Assembly (NCBI GenBank): GCA_963662155.1
Contig: OY759271.1
Location: 21,236,229 to 21,300,228, forward strand
Source of the DNA: Lamellibrachia columna
Taxonomy: Eukaryota; Annelida; Polychaeta; Sabellida; Siboglinidae
Direction: 5' to 3'
DNA length: 64,000 bases
This document shows, piece by piece, positions 49,816 through 62,352 of this stretch (positions are counted from its first letter, which is position 1; each line of letters opens with the position of its first letter). Under the pieces are notes generated by a model. It was not told the origin of the DNA and ran no database searches. It was given only the letters and a program-made list of their open reading frames with translations. Made by a program: the position numbers and the translations under genes.

Positions 49816-51370
49816 CTAGTACTCCACACCTTTGCAAATCCACCAGGGCATGAGCCAGCCCTAGTTGGCAATGTTTGTTTTATAATTTGGCTTGGGAATT
49901 TTCCGCACTTTGCCACTAGAACATTCCCTCACTTTCCTGTTGCCCGCTGCCCAGTACACATCTTTACATCTTTCCTGTTGCCAGCTACCCAGTACACATC
50001 TTTACATCCGGCCAAATTAAAACATAGGCACACTGGATTCCCAAATCTGAAATGCAGCAACTGGGCCCATTACTTCCATTGTGGGTGCACCATAAAGGCA
50101 CTTCACTAATCACCCCCCTATACACTAACTAACAGGTGTTCTATTTATGTCTATGGGGTGCACACAACTTGGATTTCATTGTTTTCATTGCTTGAGCTGG
50201 ATTAACCGGGTAATGCCTGCAGAAAACTGCAGAGATCTGGATTAACCCCAAACAGCTACAGGCATGAGAGGATTTACAGGGTATACTGCTAGCTCCATTC
50301 CCAAAGGCTCTGTGAATCCTGCCAATTACATATCCAAAAGCTCTGTGAATCCTGCCAGTTACACATTCAAAGGCTCTGTGAATCCTGCCAGTTACATACA
50401 CAACGACTCTGTGAAGAACAACCCAATCCTCCTACAGGGAACTCTCTGTCTACAAGAACATCACTCTAGCTGGCATTGTCATGAGCACCCACACACAAAG
50501 TCTGCTAATGTTATAAACCCTGATAGGAAAACTAATCCACTACAACTAATGCAGCTTGTACAATTGCCCAGATGATGTGTGTTGATGGAGTGTGGACGTC
50601 ATGCTGTCCCATCCTCCATGGACCACAGATGTTAGGCGTAGGCGAGACAATAGATTAAAACATAGTGCAGTATCGCACCATAGTATCACTCTTATTAATA
50701 AGAGTTCTTCAATTGACTTGTGGAAATATAAAAATAACTTGTCTTTCAAAAGCCATGTGCTGTTGGAAGAGCTGCAACTGATGCCATAATATCATAATAA
50801 GAAGGTTGCTATTAACAGTGGAGCAGTCACGTGACATTTGAGGCATCTAAGTAATGAAAGTAGATCTGTGTGCAGGTTGCTTCTATAAACTATAAAAGTG
50901 GCCTCTTGGAGCGGCCTATCTGTCACCCATGGGTGCTGCTTCCATCTGATTGGTTCTAATGCTTAGACTACCTTTATGGGACCAAAGAAAACACAGGGAC
51001 AGTGGCTGGAAATGCCAAGTAAACACACAGCACTTGTGATATGGACAACAATGGACAGAACAACACAACCAGGTCCACACTGGCTGCAGATGCATTTCTC
51101 TGCCATTACAGTGAATGATCATGAATTAGTGGACAAACAATGTCTTCACAGTTCACACCCCACATGCCTAGAAGATCTCAAAATAGGAAGAGTACTTGAT
51201 ACAAGGAAACACATTACATGTTTGGTGTAAATTTACAAAGTGCAATTACATTGTGTCATGGATTAATCTGCTGTAATTATGTTAATCTTATTTTGTAAAC
51301 AGTTATATGTGACAACGTGAATAATATTCCTTGAATGGATTGATGATCTGGTTTCTTGGTTATTAATATT
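49816..51370. other. Mostly unique sequence
   Basis: Holds a four-copy 33-bp repeat (core GGCTCTGTGAATCCTGCCAG, 50300-50410). No gene recognised. Confidence 0.55.
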
Positions 51371-51472
51371 AAGCATAATTACCTCTCAAGAAACTTAGAA
51401 ATGAAGAAGACTGCGATATGCAGTTGAAATATACAGAATGAACACTCAGTTTCTTGAGAGGTAATTATGCTT
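51371..51472. mobile_element. Foldback element with perfect 25-bp arms
   Basis: Arm AAGCATAATTACCTCTCAAG plus AAACT (51371-51395) is perfectly inverted at 51448-51472 around a 52-bp loop. The core ACCTCTCAAGAAACTT also occurs in the arm of the foldback at 20624-20755, so both probably belong to one MITE-like family. Confidence 0.82.
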
Positions 51473-54019
51473 GATAATGCGAATAATATTGTTATGACTT
51501 TAGCTGATGGAAATATAATGTTCTGTTTGCACACGACCAGTTGGACATGCTGTAACCTCCCAAATCAGCGGAAGTGGCTATGATAAGAGAGTTCAAGTGA
51601 AGTTCAATGCCAGGCTTAGTAAGTTCACAGCAGGGTGATTAGTGGTGTGATCAGCTTCAACTACCTGTATTGCATAAAGCCAGTTCAGAGTGGTGTACTC
51701 TGCCCAGACCTAGTGTCAGTGTAATCCTGCAGTACACAGAGATGCCAGTTGAAGTGGCTGTAAACATGCCAGGACTTTCCCTACTGTTGCATGTTTTAGC
51801 TGGCTTTGTGCTTTGTGTCTGACATTCCAGGGCCACTGAGAAGCACTTGGCATGGGGGACTAATGAAGCACCTCTCTGTCTCTCAACCAAGGGTCTGCTG
51901 TCAGTGGCCACATCCACACAACAACAAAGACAACACTGACCACTTGCCAATACTGACCACTGGTCACTACTGACCAGCAACTAGTGACCAGCATGGCCTT
52001 TTCTTGTTCATAAGTCCATAATTTTATCAACAACAACATTTCCCAGTCAACTTTGATGGGATTTTGAGAGGAAGGCATAAGATGAGAGATTTGACTGCAT
52101 CCACCGATGATAAAGCCAACCTTCACTTGTAAGACTGGAGCATGAGATGAAGTACCCAGGTATATCAAAGTAGAACTCAGGTGTTTCACTTCTACTCGAC
52201 AATAACCACTCATTAAGGGTGTTTACCCTGTCATAGGATGAGCCACATTCCATTGTCATTACTGACCATCTGACAAACATGTTGGTGAAGATCAGCCATC
52301 AATCAGTTGGTCCAATAACTAGTCAGGTGGCCACTGAAAGTACAGTCCAGTACAAAATAACTTTCTTTCATACCTGACCAATTCTGGTAATATTACTAGT
52401 TCACATGGTGACGGAAAAAGAAAGAAGGCTGTGATTTGCTGAGTACTGCTACAAACGCAGTGACAAAATACTAGCATAAAGCCCTGTGACAATCAGCACA
52501 TTACAAGCCTTTTCATGTATTTGACTCTCTATATAAAGGAAGATGTGGGCCATGAGAGCTGCATACAGCAGTGATGGACATAGATGTCTGGAGCCAGATG
52601 GTTGGAGCCAGCAGAGCTCATTCCATCAGTGGCTGAAATAGAGAGTATAATTCACTGTCATAGTTCATACAATGTCATGATAGTAGGTTTGGACCATACA
52701 TCAAGTGTAGAGCAGCACTTGTTTCAACTCACCATGGTGGGCTGATGTGAAGGAACATCACAGCAAAACAACAGTTATGAATCAGCAACTTACCTACAAA
52801 AGACAAAAACAATGACATTATATAGTGATTTCCAAATGATATTCACTGCTAGCTATATCTTCAAATTTGTGAAAACTTTAATATCATTTATCAAAGTATA
52901 AATATCAAAGATATTTTTAAACAACAAAATATTATGAAAATTACTTCCTTCTAATCAAATTTACTGTTATTATTAAAATAATTAATACCAATATGTCCAC
53001 TACTAGTATTAAAACAGCTCTGTAGTAATATCCCTCACATACAACAAATATTATAATTAATGCTGGAAATAATAACTTCTCATGGTTATTACATTTTTTT
53101 ACTGATATTCTGACCAATTACTAGTTATTATAATTTTATATAATTTTGTATATGCTGGCTGACAAAAAGTATTATTGATACTGAGCAGTGCAGTGTACAT
53201 GCAGCAGATATTGCAACTGCAAATAAAATGATCATCTATAAAAAATTTTATGCAATTTTGTGAAATCAATAATTGAAAGTTGTATATCTGCATGTGGTTC
53301 AATGCGGAAAAGCAGTTGATTGAGACCTGACTGGATCATGCAGTCAACAACATATCATCTATTCCAAACCTACAGATCAACACGTCTACCTGACACTTGT
53401 TTCTTACAGTCTAGCTGGATGATCCTAGTACTGGTCTATTTGTTTACACTTGCCAAGTTGAGAACTGGTCAATCTTTCACTGAACCACAGAATGTCTGAC
53501 ATCCCCAGAATAAGACATCATCTCTTCCTGTTGGGATCAGACTCATACTTTTCCCTACCTACTGTGTTCATTCTCATCAGCTCAACATTAAATGAGCAAT
53601 TTCTGTTTTTAACTATTTGAATGACATCTGAATGAACTTTTTCATTGTTTATAACACACTGTAATGTCAATGTTGTTGGCTAGATTCTGTGTAACGTTTA
53701 CATTCTGTGGAAGGATTAAGAAATAATCTATGTAGATTAGACATTTGGAGACTATTGAATTTCAACTGGTGATCAGTACCTGGCACTGGATAAGCTGAGC
53801 CCTGATAAACTTCTTGAAAGTGCTCCTGATAAGCCAGTGTCATTCTGCAGGTAACCCTGGTTGATAAATTTGTGCCATATAAATTCCTCAGTCTGGTCTG
53901 TTGATCCCTGTATTTTACAACCACTCCTACTGCCAGGCAAAAGCAAAAGGAGTTGTCGTAAAAACAACAGTTCAAAAAGATGAGGAATTGTACTACAATG
54001 GTACATATTGTATAAGGAC
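51473..54019. other. Mostly unique sequence
   Basis: No confident gene. A minus-strand exon-like stretch at 53780-53929 (acceptor TTTTGCCTGGCAG, donor GTACTG) is open but has no recognised family; see findings. Confidence 0.5.
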
Positions 54020-55070
54020 ATGATCATACCAATGGTCTTGTAATAGGGGCTGTGTACTGGACCACTGTATAATGTATGAGGACATGATCATACCAATGGT
54101 CTTGTAATAGGGGCTGTGTACTGGACCACTGTATAATGTATGAGGACATGATCATACCAATGGTCTTGTAATAGGGGCTGTTGACTGGACCACTGTATAG
54201 TGTATGAGGACATGATCATACCAATGGTCTTGTAATAGGGGCTGTTGACTGGACCACTGTATAGTGTATGAGGACATGATCATACCAATGGTATGGTATA
54301 ACGTATGAGGACATGATCATAGCAATGGTCTTGTAATAGGGGCTGTTGACAGCATGGACAAATGTGTAATGTATGAGGACATGATCATACCAATGGTCTT
54401 GTAATAGGGGCTGTTGACTGCATGGATAACTGTATAACGTATGAGGACATGATCATAGCAATGGTCTTGTAATAGGGGCTGTTGACTGCATGAACAACTG
54501 TATAACGTATGAGGACATGATCATACCAATGGTCTTGTAATAGGGGCTGTTGACTACATGGACAACTGTATAATGTATGAGGACATGATCATACCAATGG
54601 TCTTGTAATAGGGGTTGTTGACTACATGGACAACTGTATAATGTATGAGGACATGATCATACCAATGGTCTTGTAATAGGGGTTGTTGACTACATGGACA
54701 ACTGTATAATGTATGAGGACATGATCATACCAATGGTCTTGTAATAGGGGTTGTTGACTACATGGACAACTGTATAACGTATGAGGACATGATCATACCA
54801 ATGGTCTTGTAATAGGGGTTGTTGACTACATGGACAACTGTATAATGTATGAGGACATGATCATACCAATGGTCTTGTAATAGGGGTTGTTGACTACATG
54901 GACAACTGTATAACGTATGAGGACATGATCATACCAATGGTCTTGTAATAGGGGTTGTTGACTACATGGACAACTGTATAACGTATGAGGACATGATCAT
55001 ACCAATGGTCTTGTAATAGGGGTTGTTGATTGCATGGACAACTGTATAACATATGAGGACATGATCATAC
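54020..55070. repeat. 68-bp minisatellite (about 15 copies)
   Basis: The unit has core GAGGACATGATCATACCAAT and GGTCTTGTAATAGGGG. Early units are shorter and carry CTGGACCACTGTAT; later ones ACATGGACAACTGTAT. Each unit has the palindrome ATGATCAT. Confidence 0.95.
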
Positions 55071-56582
55071 CATAAAGCTGGGTTTCTCTGCCATGGACTG
55101 TGCTTATCTGTGAGGCTGACTTCTGCACCCAGTCACCAGACACAGATGATGTAACCAAATTACATCAGTCAAAACAAACATAGCAGGTGGCTTATTTAAT
55201 AAAAAAACACATTCCTATTGCATCAATCTGTCAAATATTACGATTTAGAAACACACTGACTGTTCAAAACATTGGGAGATTGTGAGCTGTCAAAACATCG
55301 GGAGATTGTGAGCTGCTAAAAGTTAAAAGTTGATTGTCTGCCTGTTGACATTTCCTCCTTCCCAAACCTGCTCCCGTCTCCCTCACTCTGTTCTTCACAT
55401 AACGTTCCTTCAATCCCAATCCTTCAAGGCTGGGTTTGTAATATCCATTGCTTATTTGTTAGCTTGCAACTATTGTAAAGACCTTCTTGTAGCGAATCAA
55501 GAACTAAAAGTTAGATCAGAATACTGGTCCATATCTTCAACTGAAGCAAATATGGTACAAATTAAAACATTTTTTTGTCCAGAAATATGGCGTTAGCTTG
55601 GTCTAACTTCTCTGTGGGAAAAAATCTTTGAGATCTGGAGGTAAAGTAACGAGGTGATGACCAGATCGACCACCAAGGTAATAACAGCTGGCCATAACAG
55701 CTAACCATTTCAACCATTCCCCCAGCACAAATGGTGCTAAAGTAGGCGTCTTTGTGGCTATTCTTTCCTTTCAAGTGAACTACATTGTTTCCCCACATTG
55801 TTGTCTTTAGTGTGAATCATGAATGTATTCTTGAGTTCTTTATAAGCAAACACTGGCCACAAAGAAACCTGCTGACCCAAACCTCACACATTTCCGCAAG
55901 AGAACTGTGAACATGTCGTCAGCAAATACAGGCATGAGTCATTCAACAGAAGAGAACAATTCAAGTAGTGGTGGACCTGTACTGGGGCAAACCACGGACA
56001 GCCTGAACCACACCCTACCACTTGAGGCTAACATTTTACACAAGTTTCACAATGCGATATATTCCATCTGTTTTAATACGGCACAGCATGAATACCTGAC
56101 CTAATAAACTGATGCAGTGAATAAGAGACACTAAAGACTGTTGGTCCCTTCGACTTGGTCACTCAGAAGAAATATTTATATTTATTTAGAGTTCCTAGCT
56201 GGCATTTTTGTATGAAAATATAAAATGACTTATTTTATATATGTCAAATATTGAAAAATCTTTCTCCTAAAGCATATGTTTTTGTGGGTTCTATAATATG
56301 ATTATGTGGTTGGCAAATACCCTACATTGCAGCATAGAAAGAATTTTTAATGTTTAAGAACCCCTGATTTGTAAAAAATCTTAGAATATGTTCAATAAAT
56401 AAGAAATAGAAGTATCAGTTATCTCTGAAATTAATATGATGTTTACTGTCTACAACAAAAGGTAAATATAATCAAAACATTAAGTGTACGTTGGTTTGCT
56501 TTAACATGTTATCTTCGGTATTACTGGATACCAAAATATTCAACAACAAAAACTGCATTTTGTATTGAAGAAGCACATTCAT
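55071..56582. other. Mostly unique sequence
   Basis: A plus-strand open frame from ATG 55913 to 56103 (SSANTGMSHSTEENNSSSGG region) has no recognised domain. Nothing else supported. Confidence 0.5.
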
Positions 56583-56840
56583 AAAATTATATGATACAAC
56601 TTTACCAAACAAACACTAAGTTGATTCATATATGATACAACTTTACCAAACAATACTATGTTGATTCATAATAAAAAAAATTATATGATACAACTTTACC
56701 AAGCAAACACTAAGTTGATTCATATATGATACAACTTTACCAAAGAAACACTACGTTGATTCATATATGATACAACTTTACAAAAAAAAAACTAAGTTGA
56801 TTCATATATGATACAACTTGACCAAGCAAACACAAAGTTT
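56583..56840. repeat. 41-bp minisatellite (about 6-7 copies)
   Basis: The unit has core ATGATACAACTTTACCAAAC and ends TTGATTCATAT. Not related to the 41-bp array at the left end. Confidence 0.93.
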
Positions 56841-57629
56841 ATTCATTTAAAGCATTCAATGGAAGTGGGTGTTCTACTGTGGACATGAAATGCAAACATG
56901 CTTAACCTATCTGATAAGGTTGTAAAAATCAGCAATTTTAATGTTCTCAAACAAATGTTTCCTGTGGCGAGCTATGTATCTGGGTTAATCTGTCCCATCA
57001 ACTGCAGTGGTCAAATACACAGTGACATCAAAGAAGGGTTCCACACAGATGACCTGGTGCCCTACAGCAGGGGTTAATACCCCATTGTCCTGTCCTCCAA
57101 TCAGACATCATCATACTGGGCTCTAAATCAAGTATGGACAAACACTCTATTTACTCTGCACACACTCTGGCAAGTACCTGCACAATTGCAGGTAGGCACT
57201 GTCCAAGAACTGGACACACAGCATCAGCACAGGTGGGTAAAGGAAGGAAGTGGTCAGTCCAAGCAGCCAAGTGTCATCTAACTGACTATTCTGTGATCAT
57301 ACATAAATAAGGCCAGATAAATATTTGACAAAGTAGAGACAACATTCGAGGGCATTGTAAAAGGTTGGATGTCAAAGTTATCCATGGAATTGTTAACAAA
57401 CATACAACTGGCACGTTCTTATTTTTTGTATGCCTTAAAATTGGTGGATTCCTAAAATTTGCCCAAGCATTAAACATACTGGGTAGTTGTACTGAGAAAT
57501 TACTTTCTACATTCTACAACCCTGCCCTGGTTGGTGTATTCTCCCTGGTCAGTGTATTCGCCCTTGTCACTGCCCAGCTGAAGCCTTCATGACAACACTG
57601 CAATAAGGCTTGTTGATGACCAAGTATTT
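56841..57629. other. Unique sequence
   Basis: No gene recognised. A 75-codon plus-strand frame at 57365 lacks domain support. Confidence 0.5.
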
Positions 57630-57790
57630 GGTGATCCTTGTGTACACGTTACACCTGACAGAGCCCTGGAGGCATCACCAGGTGATCCTTGTGTACACGT
57701 TACACCTGACAGAGCCCTGGAGGCATCACCAGGTGATCCTTGTGTACACGTTACACCTGACAGAGTCCTGAAAGCATCACCAGGTGTGTA
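57630..57790. repeat. 51-bp repeat, 3 copies
   Basis: Core GTACACGTTACACCTGACAG. The unit is 17 codons and yields a spurious open frame on the minus strand. Confidence 0.95.
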
Positions 57791-57980
57791 TGCTCTGTTC
57801 ACCCAGCAGTCACAACCTGGCAATCTTTGTCAATATTTGTACACTGCACTAATTCACATCTGTCACAAACATAATACATTCCCCACTCAACTACATGCCA
57901 ATGAGACAGAGATACCAGGTATCAGTGGTGCAGGTGTACCCTGTGTGTCCTCTGGTCTGTGATGTCATCTATCTAAGCTA

Positions 57981-58169
57981 TGTAGGGAAGAAGTTGGTTT
58001 TGTGGATTTGTGGGGAAGTTTTGTTGGAAGGGCGGATATGTACATGAAGGACGGGCTTCATCTAAGTGGAAAGGGGGCGGCAGTATTTGCGGATGGACTC
58101 TCAGCAGCAGTAGACAATGGCATGGGTAGCATATCAAATATTTTTGGTAGTATACACTATTTAAACTAG
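57981..58169 (+). pseudogene. LINE ORF1 C-terminal remnant (SGNH/esterase-like)
   Basis: The frame reads EEVGFVDLWGSFVGR, MKDGLHLSGKGAAVFADGLS and NGMGSISNIFG, ending at TAG 58167. DGLHLSGKG carries the Asp-x-x-His pair typical of the last block of SGNH hydrolases, found as ORF1 in some CR1-type LINEs. Only the last about 60 residues remain. Confidence 0.85.
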
Positions 58170-58192
58170 AAGCGCAGAGGGGTTACTTAGAG

Positions 58193-60703
58193 ATGCCTCA
58201 AGCAGGACAAGAGGCCACTAGTACAGATAAACCAATAACAGAATGTCTGAAAAACATGTCTGAAGCAGGTTATAGATGCGTGTGTTTAAATGCTAGGAGT
58301 ATAGTAAATAAGAAAAACGAATTAAACATTATGGTAGAAGATATTGACCCTCACATAATTGGTATAACCGAATCATGGGCCAACACAGACATAACAGATG
58401 CTGAATTAGGATTGACAGGGATATGTAATGTTTATGAGAGATCGAATAGGAAGAAGGGGAGGGGGAGTTATTTTATATGTTAAACAATCTATTCAATTAA
58501 TTCAGGAGAGCTTCCTTACTCAGCACGTGCTAGAACAAACCAGGGGAGAAAATCTATTAGATATAGTTTTATCATCACAAAAAGAATTAGTGGACAATGT
58601 AAAAAATACATGAACCACAGTGACCACAATCAAATACATTTTGACATCAATGTAAAATCAGAAAGTAAAAATAAAAAAACAGATAGGAGAAACTTCCACA
58701 AAGGTAACTATAAAGATATGAGAAAATACTTAGCAAAGCTAGATTGGAATAACATGCTGATGAATAAGACCGCAATTGAATGTTGGAATATTATAAAATA
58801 TGAAATTGAGAGTATCATCGATAAATTTGTTCCCTTGAAAAAACAAGGAAAACGGTCTAGAAAGAAACATTTGTCAAAAGAAGCTATTAGAAAAATAGTG
58901 TTTAAGCAAACTATGTGGAGGGTTTATAGGTGTACCAAATAGGATGAAGACTGCAAATGACAAAAAGGCACTTAACCTAGCTACAACTGAAGTTAGAAAA
59001 TCTAAAAGAACCTTAAAAAAAAAATTGTCAGGTAATATAAAAAATGACAGCAAGAGTTTCTATGCTTATGTAAGGAGTAAACAGAAAGTTCGAGATAAAG
59101 GTTGGACCACTGGAAAACAACAGAGGAAACATAATTTCAGACGGGTTTCAAATGGCAGAGGTCCTGAATGAGTATTTCAGCTTAGTTTTTACCACAGAAG
59201 ATATCAGCTCACTTCCAGTTCCATTTACTAAATTTGAGGGCAATACATCAGAACATTTAGGGCAGTTATTTGTAACTCCTGAAATGATAGCAAAGAAAAT
59301 TAAAAAAATCACCTGGATTTGGTGGGATACCACAAAAACTGCTTAAGGAAATTGTTGAGCAAATTAGTACACCACTTGCAATTTTTGTTTAACTTGTCAC
59401 TAGAAGAAGGAATAGTTCCTTCAGAATGGAAAGAGACAAACATTACGCCGCTATTTAAGAAGGGATCGAGGAACAAGCCAGATAATTACAGACCAGTGAG
59501 TTTAACATCAGTTGTATGTAAATTACTCGAAACATTAATTAGAGACACATGGTGGAATTCCTTGTAAAACATAAATTAATAAATACATCTCAACATGGGT
59601 TCCTAAAACCAAGGTCATGTCTAACTAATCTCTTATGTTTTTTTGAAGAAATTACAAAGTGGGTAGATGACGGGTCACCAGTGGATGTTGTCTACTTAGA
59701 TTTTCAGATAGCTTTCGATAAAGTGCCACATCAAAGATTGTAACTTAAACTAAAAACCCATGGCATAGGTAATGATGTAATCAACTGGATAGAAACGTGG
59801 CTTACACACAGAAAACAGAGAGTAACAGTAGATGGTGAGATTTCAAACTGGAAATCTGTTTTGAGTGGGGTACCACAGGGACCAGTATTAGGCAAAGTAC
59901 TCAAATTTGCAGATGACACAAAAGTATTCAGAAAGGTTACTAATGATACAAATAAACAAAGTATACAGGATGATCTAGATAAATTAGTTAAATGGTCAGA
60001 AAAATGGCAAATTTTATTCAATTTTGGGAAGTGTAAATGTATACACATAGGACATGGAAACATGGATGAAGATTGCAAAATGGGGGATGCTGTACTAGGT
60101 AGAACCACACAAGAAAAGGACTTAGGAGTAACATTTAGTGCTGACATGAAAGTTTCAGAACAATGTGGGATTGCTGCTTCGAAAGGAAATCAAATTCTAG
60201 TTAATTAGGAGAACTATCATGTATAAGGAGAAACAGCTAATTGTACCCCTCTACAAAGCAATTGTTAGACCACATTTGGAATATTGTATTCAAGCATGGT
60301 GGCCATATCGTAAAAAGGACATAGACAAGCTAGAAAGAATACAACGAAGAGCAACTAAAATGATTCCAGAATTGAGAGACCTTGGTCGTTTATTACAATG
60401 TGGTTTGACAACACTAGAGACTAGGAAACTAAGAGGAGACCAATTAGAAGTTTTAAAATAGTGAATGGTCATGAGGATGTTGATAGGAATATGTTCTTCA
60501 AACTTAAAGAAGGCAGTAGAACCAGAGGACACAAAGCAGCATTAGTTAAGGAGCAGTGTAGGTTGGACATGAGAAAGTACTCTTTCTTACAGAGGGTGAT
60601 AAATGAATGGAACAAACTGCCAAATGAATGTGTTAATGCTAGTAGTGTGAATATGTTTAAAAATAGAATTGACAGATACTTGATAAGGGCGGGCTACACA
60701 TAG
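58193..60703 (+). pseudogene. LINE ORF2 remnant: endonuclease and reverse transcriptase, broken
   Basis: The endonuclease start is recognisable (CLNARSIVNKKNEL, IIGITESW), then frame shifts near 58425 (FMRDRIGRRGGGVILYVK). About 80 residues of the endonuclease core appear to be missing between YVKQSIQ and ESFLTQHVLE. The RT shows EWKETNITPLFKKGSRN, NYRPVSLTSVVCKLLE, motif A YLDFQIAFDKVPH, motif B SGVPQG and motif C FADD; a deletion of about 20 residues lies between B and C near 59890. The tail has PLYKAIVRPHLEYCIQAW and INEWNKLPNE and stops at 60701. Several stops and frameshifts make it inactive. Confidence 0.93.
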
Positions 60704-60800
60704 ATAATAAAAATTGTTGGACTCTCGATAAGCCAATGGCTTCCTTGTCCACTTGCCATCTGGAACTTGTTGTTTGGGATAGCAATCTTGTTAAATATCT

Positions 60801-60917
60801 AGGAAATTGGTGACACTTGTCCTTGCCAGTGGGGACCTGTTGCACAAGACTGTAAACTGACTACCAACTGTGCACTGAGGTCATACTTGATACATGGTGT
60901 ATCTGGATTGCAGGACA
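60801..60917. other. Short spacer after the LINE
   Basis: Unique sequence, no feature seen. Confidence 0.6.
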
Positions 60918-61342
60918 TCTGGACAAGAATACAACTGGATAAGAATACAGCTGGACAAGAATACATCTTGATAAGAATACAGCTGGATAAAAATACATCT
61001 TGACAAGAATACAACTGGACAAGAATACAACTGGACAGAAATACAACTGAACAAGAATACAACTGGACAAAAATACATCTTCACAAGAATACAGCTGGAC
61101 AAAAATACATCTTGACAAGAATACTGCAGGACAAGAATACATCTTGACAAGAATACAGCTGGACAAGAATACAGCTGGGCAAAAATACATCTTAACAAGA
61201 ATACAGCTGGACAAGAATACACATTGACAAGAATACAACTGGACAAGGATACAGCTGGACAAAAATACACATTGACAAGAATACAACTGGACAAGAATAC
61301 AGCTGGACAAAAATACATCTTGACAAGAATACAGCTGGACAT
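60918..61342. repeat. 16-bp minisatellite (about 27 copies)
   Basis: Units GACAAGAATACAACTG, GACAAGAATACAGCTG and GACAAAAATACATCTT alternate irregularly. Minus-strand Cys-rich open frames (CILVQLYS type) come from the repeat. Confidence 0.95.
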
Positions 61343-62153
61343 CATGAGTTCCCCATCTAGACAGCAGGACAATTAAGACATCTAGATATCAGGACAACTA
61401 GACAACTGGACGTCTTCAATGCATAAACACCTCAAAACCCTTTCACATAACACAGCATGCAATAACTCCTGACACACAGTTATAAGACATCATAATGACA
61501 TTATTTGTTGGTTGAAAACAAATGCACTTCTAATTTTAACATAATTTATTTTATTTTATTCTTCTGTGCTGCATTAATGATGCAACAGTCTGCCCTGGTT
61601 GCGAGTCAGGTGTCGGACTGTGTCCCTCTGTAGACCCCCCCTGTGTCTCCAGCCTTTTATCCAGCATGTACATTTAATAGTGGTAACACAATAGAGGGGT
61701 GTTAAATCAAAGACAGTGTTGCTTTCTTACAGCCGATATTAAATCAAATTAAAAAATATTATTTGTTACTGTTACAGTCATGTTGTCACAGATAAAATGT
61801 CAATATGATTCAGAAATGTGCAGACAACATTTGAAAGTACAGTTTGAAGCACATGTTACCTGAAATCATAATATTTTGTGGTAATGTCGAATACCATATA
61901 ACATGATCCCAGCTGTTGTGTAATTATAACAACAACATACGTTTTATATGTAATTACAAGAAACATTTTATAATGAATGCACAATACACCGTAGGGCTAA
62001 TTACTATATAAACTGTAGCCACTTTCATAGAGTAATGACTAAAAACAACGTGCTCGTAAAATAGGTCATGTCCTATGGGGCCTAGATGTTGATATAGCAA
62101 ACAGGTGTGTGTATAGTTTTTAAAGAAAGTAAACAATGAAAGTGGCTGGATAC
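61343..62153. other. Unique AT-rich sequence
   Basis: No feature recognised up to the donor of the candidate exon at 62154. Confidence 0.55.
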
Positions 62154-62352
62154 CTGGACAAGTGCAGGTGTCAGGTCTTTCAGGTGTTGTCACCAAGCAC
62201 ACTTTCTTGTCACTTGCCCATTGTGACACAGTCATAAAGATGCCCCCATTAATTGAGGGCCTATAATTCACAGCAGAGTTTGCAAACTCGTCTCGCCAAG
62301 CACGCCATGCATACACTTTGGCTTTACAATTCTGTTGCCCCAAGCGATCAAT
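62154..62352 (-). CDS. Candidate coding exon of unknown product; possible upstream exon of the ErbB-like gene
   Basis: A 199-bp open stretch on the minus strand is bounded by an acceptor (CCCTGTCTGTAG) and a donor (CAG followed by GTATCC). It encodes about 66 residues rich in aromatic and charged residues, with segments CKAKVYAWRAWRDEFANS, NGGIFMTVSQWASDKKVC and ERPDTCTCP, and four cysteines. I do not recognise the family. Its last codon ends in phase 1, the phase needed to join the ErbB-like exon 2 at 3553, and the strand is the same. That agreement alone would happen by chance one time in three. It could equally be an exon of another gene, an unused ORF or a transposon remnant. If it does join, the receptor would have an unusual extra segment before L domain 1. 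Confidence 0.3.

Larger units (their letters stand above)
57975..60800 (+). mobile_element. CR1-like LINE, about 2.8 kb, 5'-truncated and internally deleted
   Basis: Contains, in order, the end of ORF1 (esterase-like), ORF2 endonuclease start, reverse transcriptase, its C-terminal region and a 3' untranslated tail (ACTCTCGATAAGCCAATGGC to AATCTTGTTAAAT near 60798). The tail and C-terminal region match the fragment at 3725-4353. Several frameshifts and two internal deletions (near 58510 and 59890) break it. No poly(A) and no clear target-site duplication. Confidence 0.95.
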
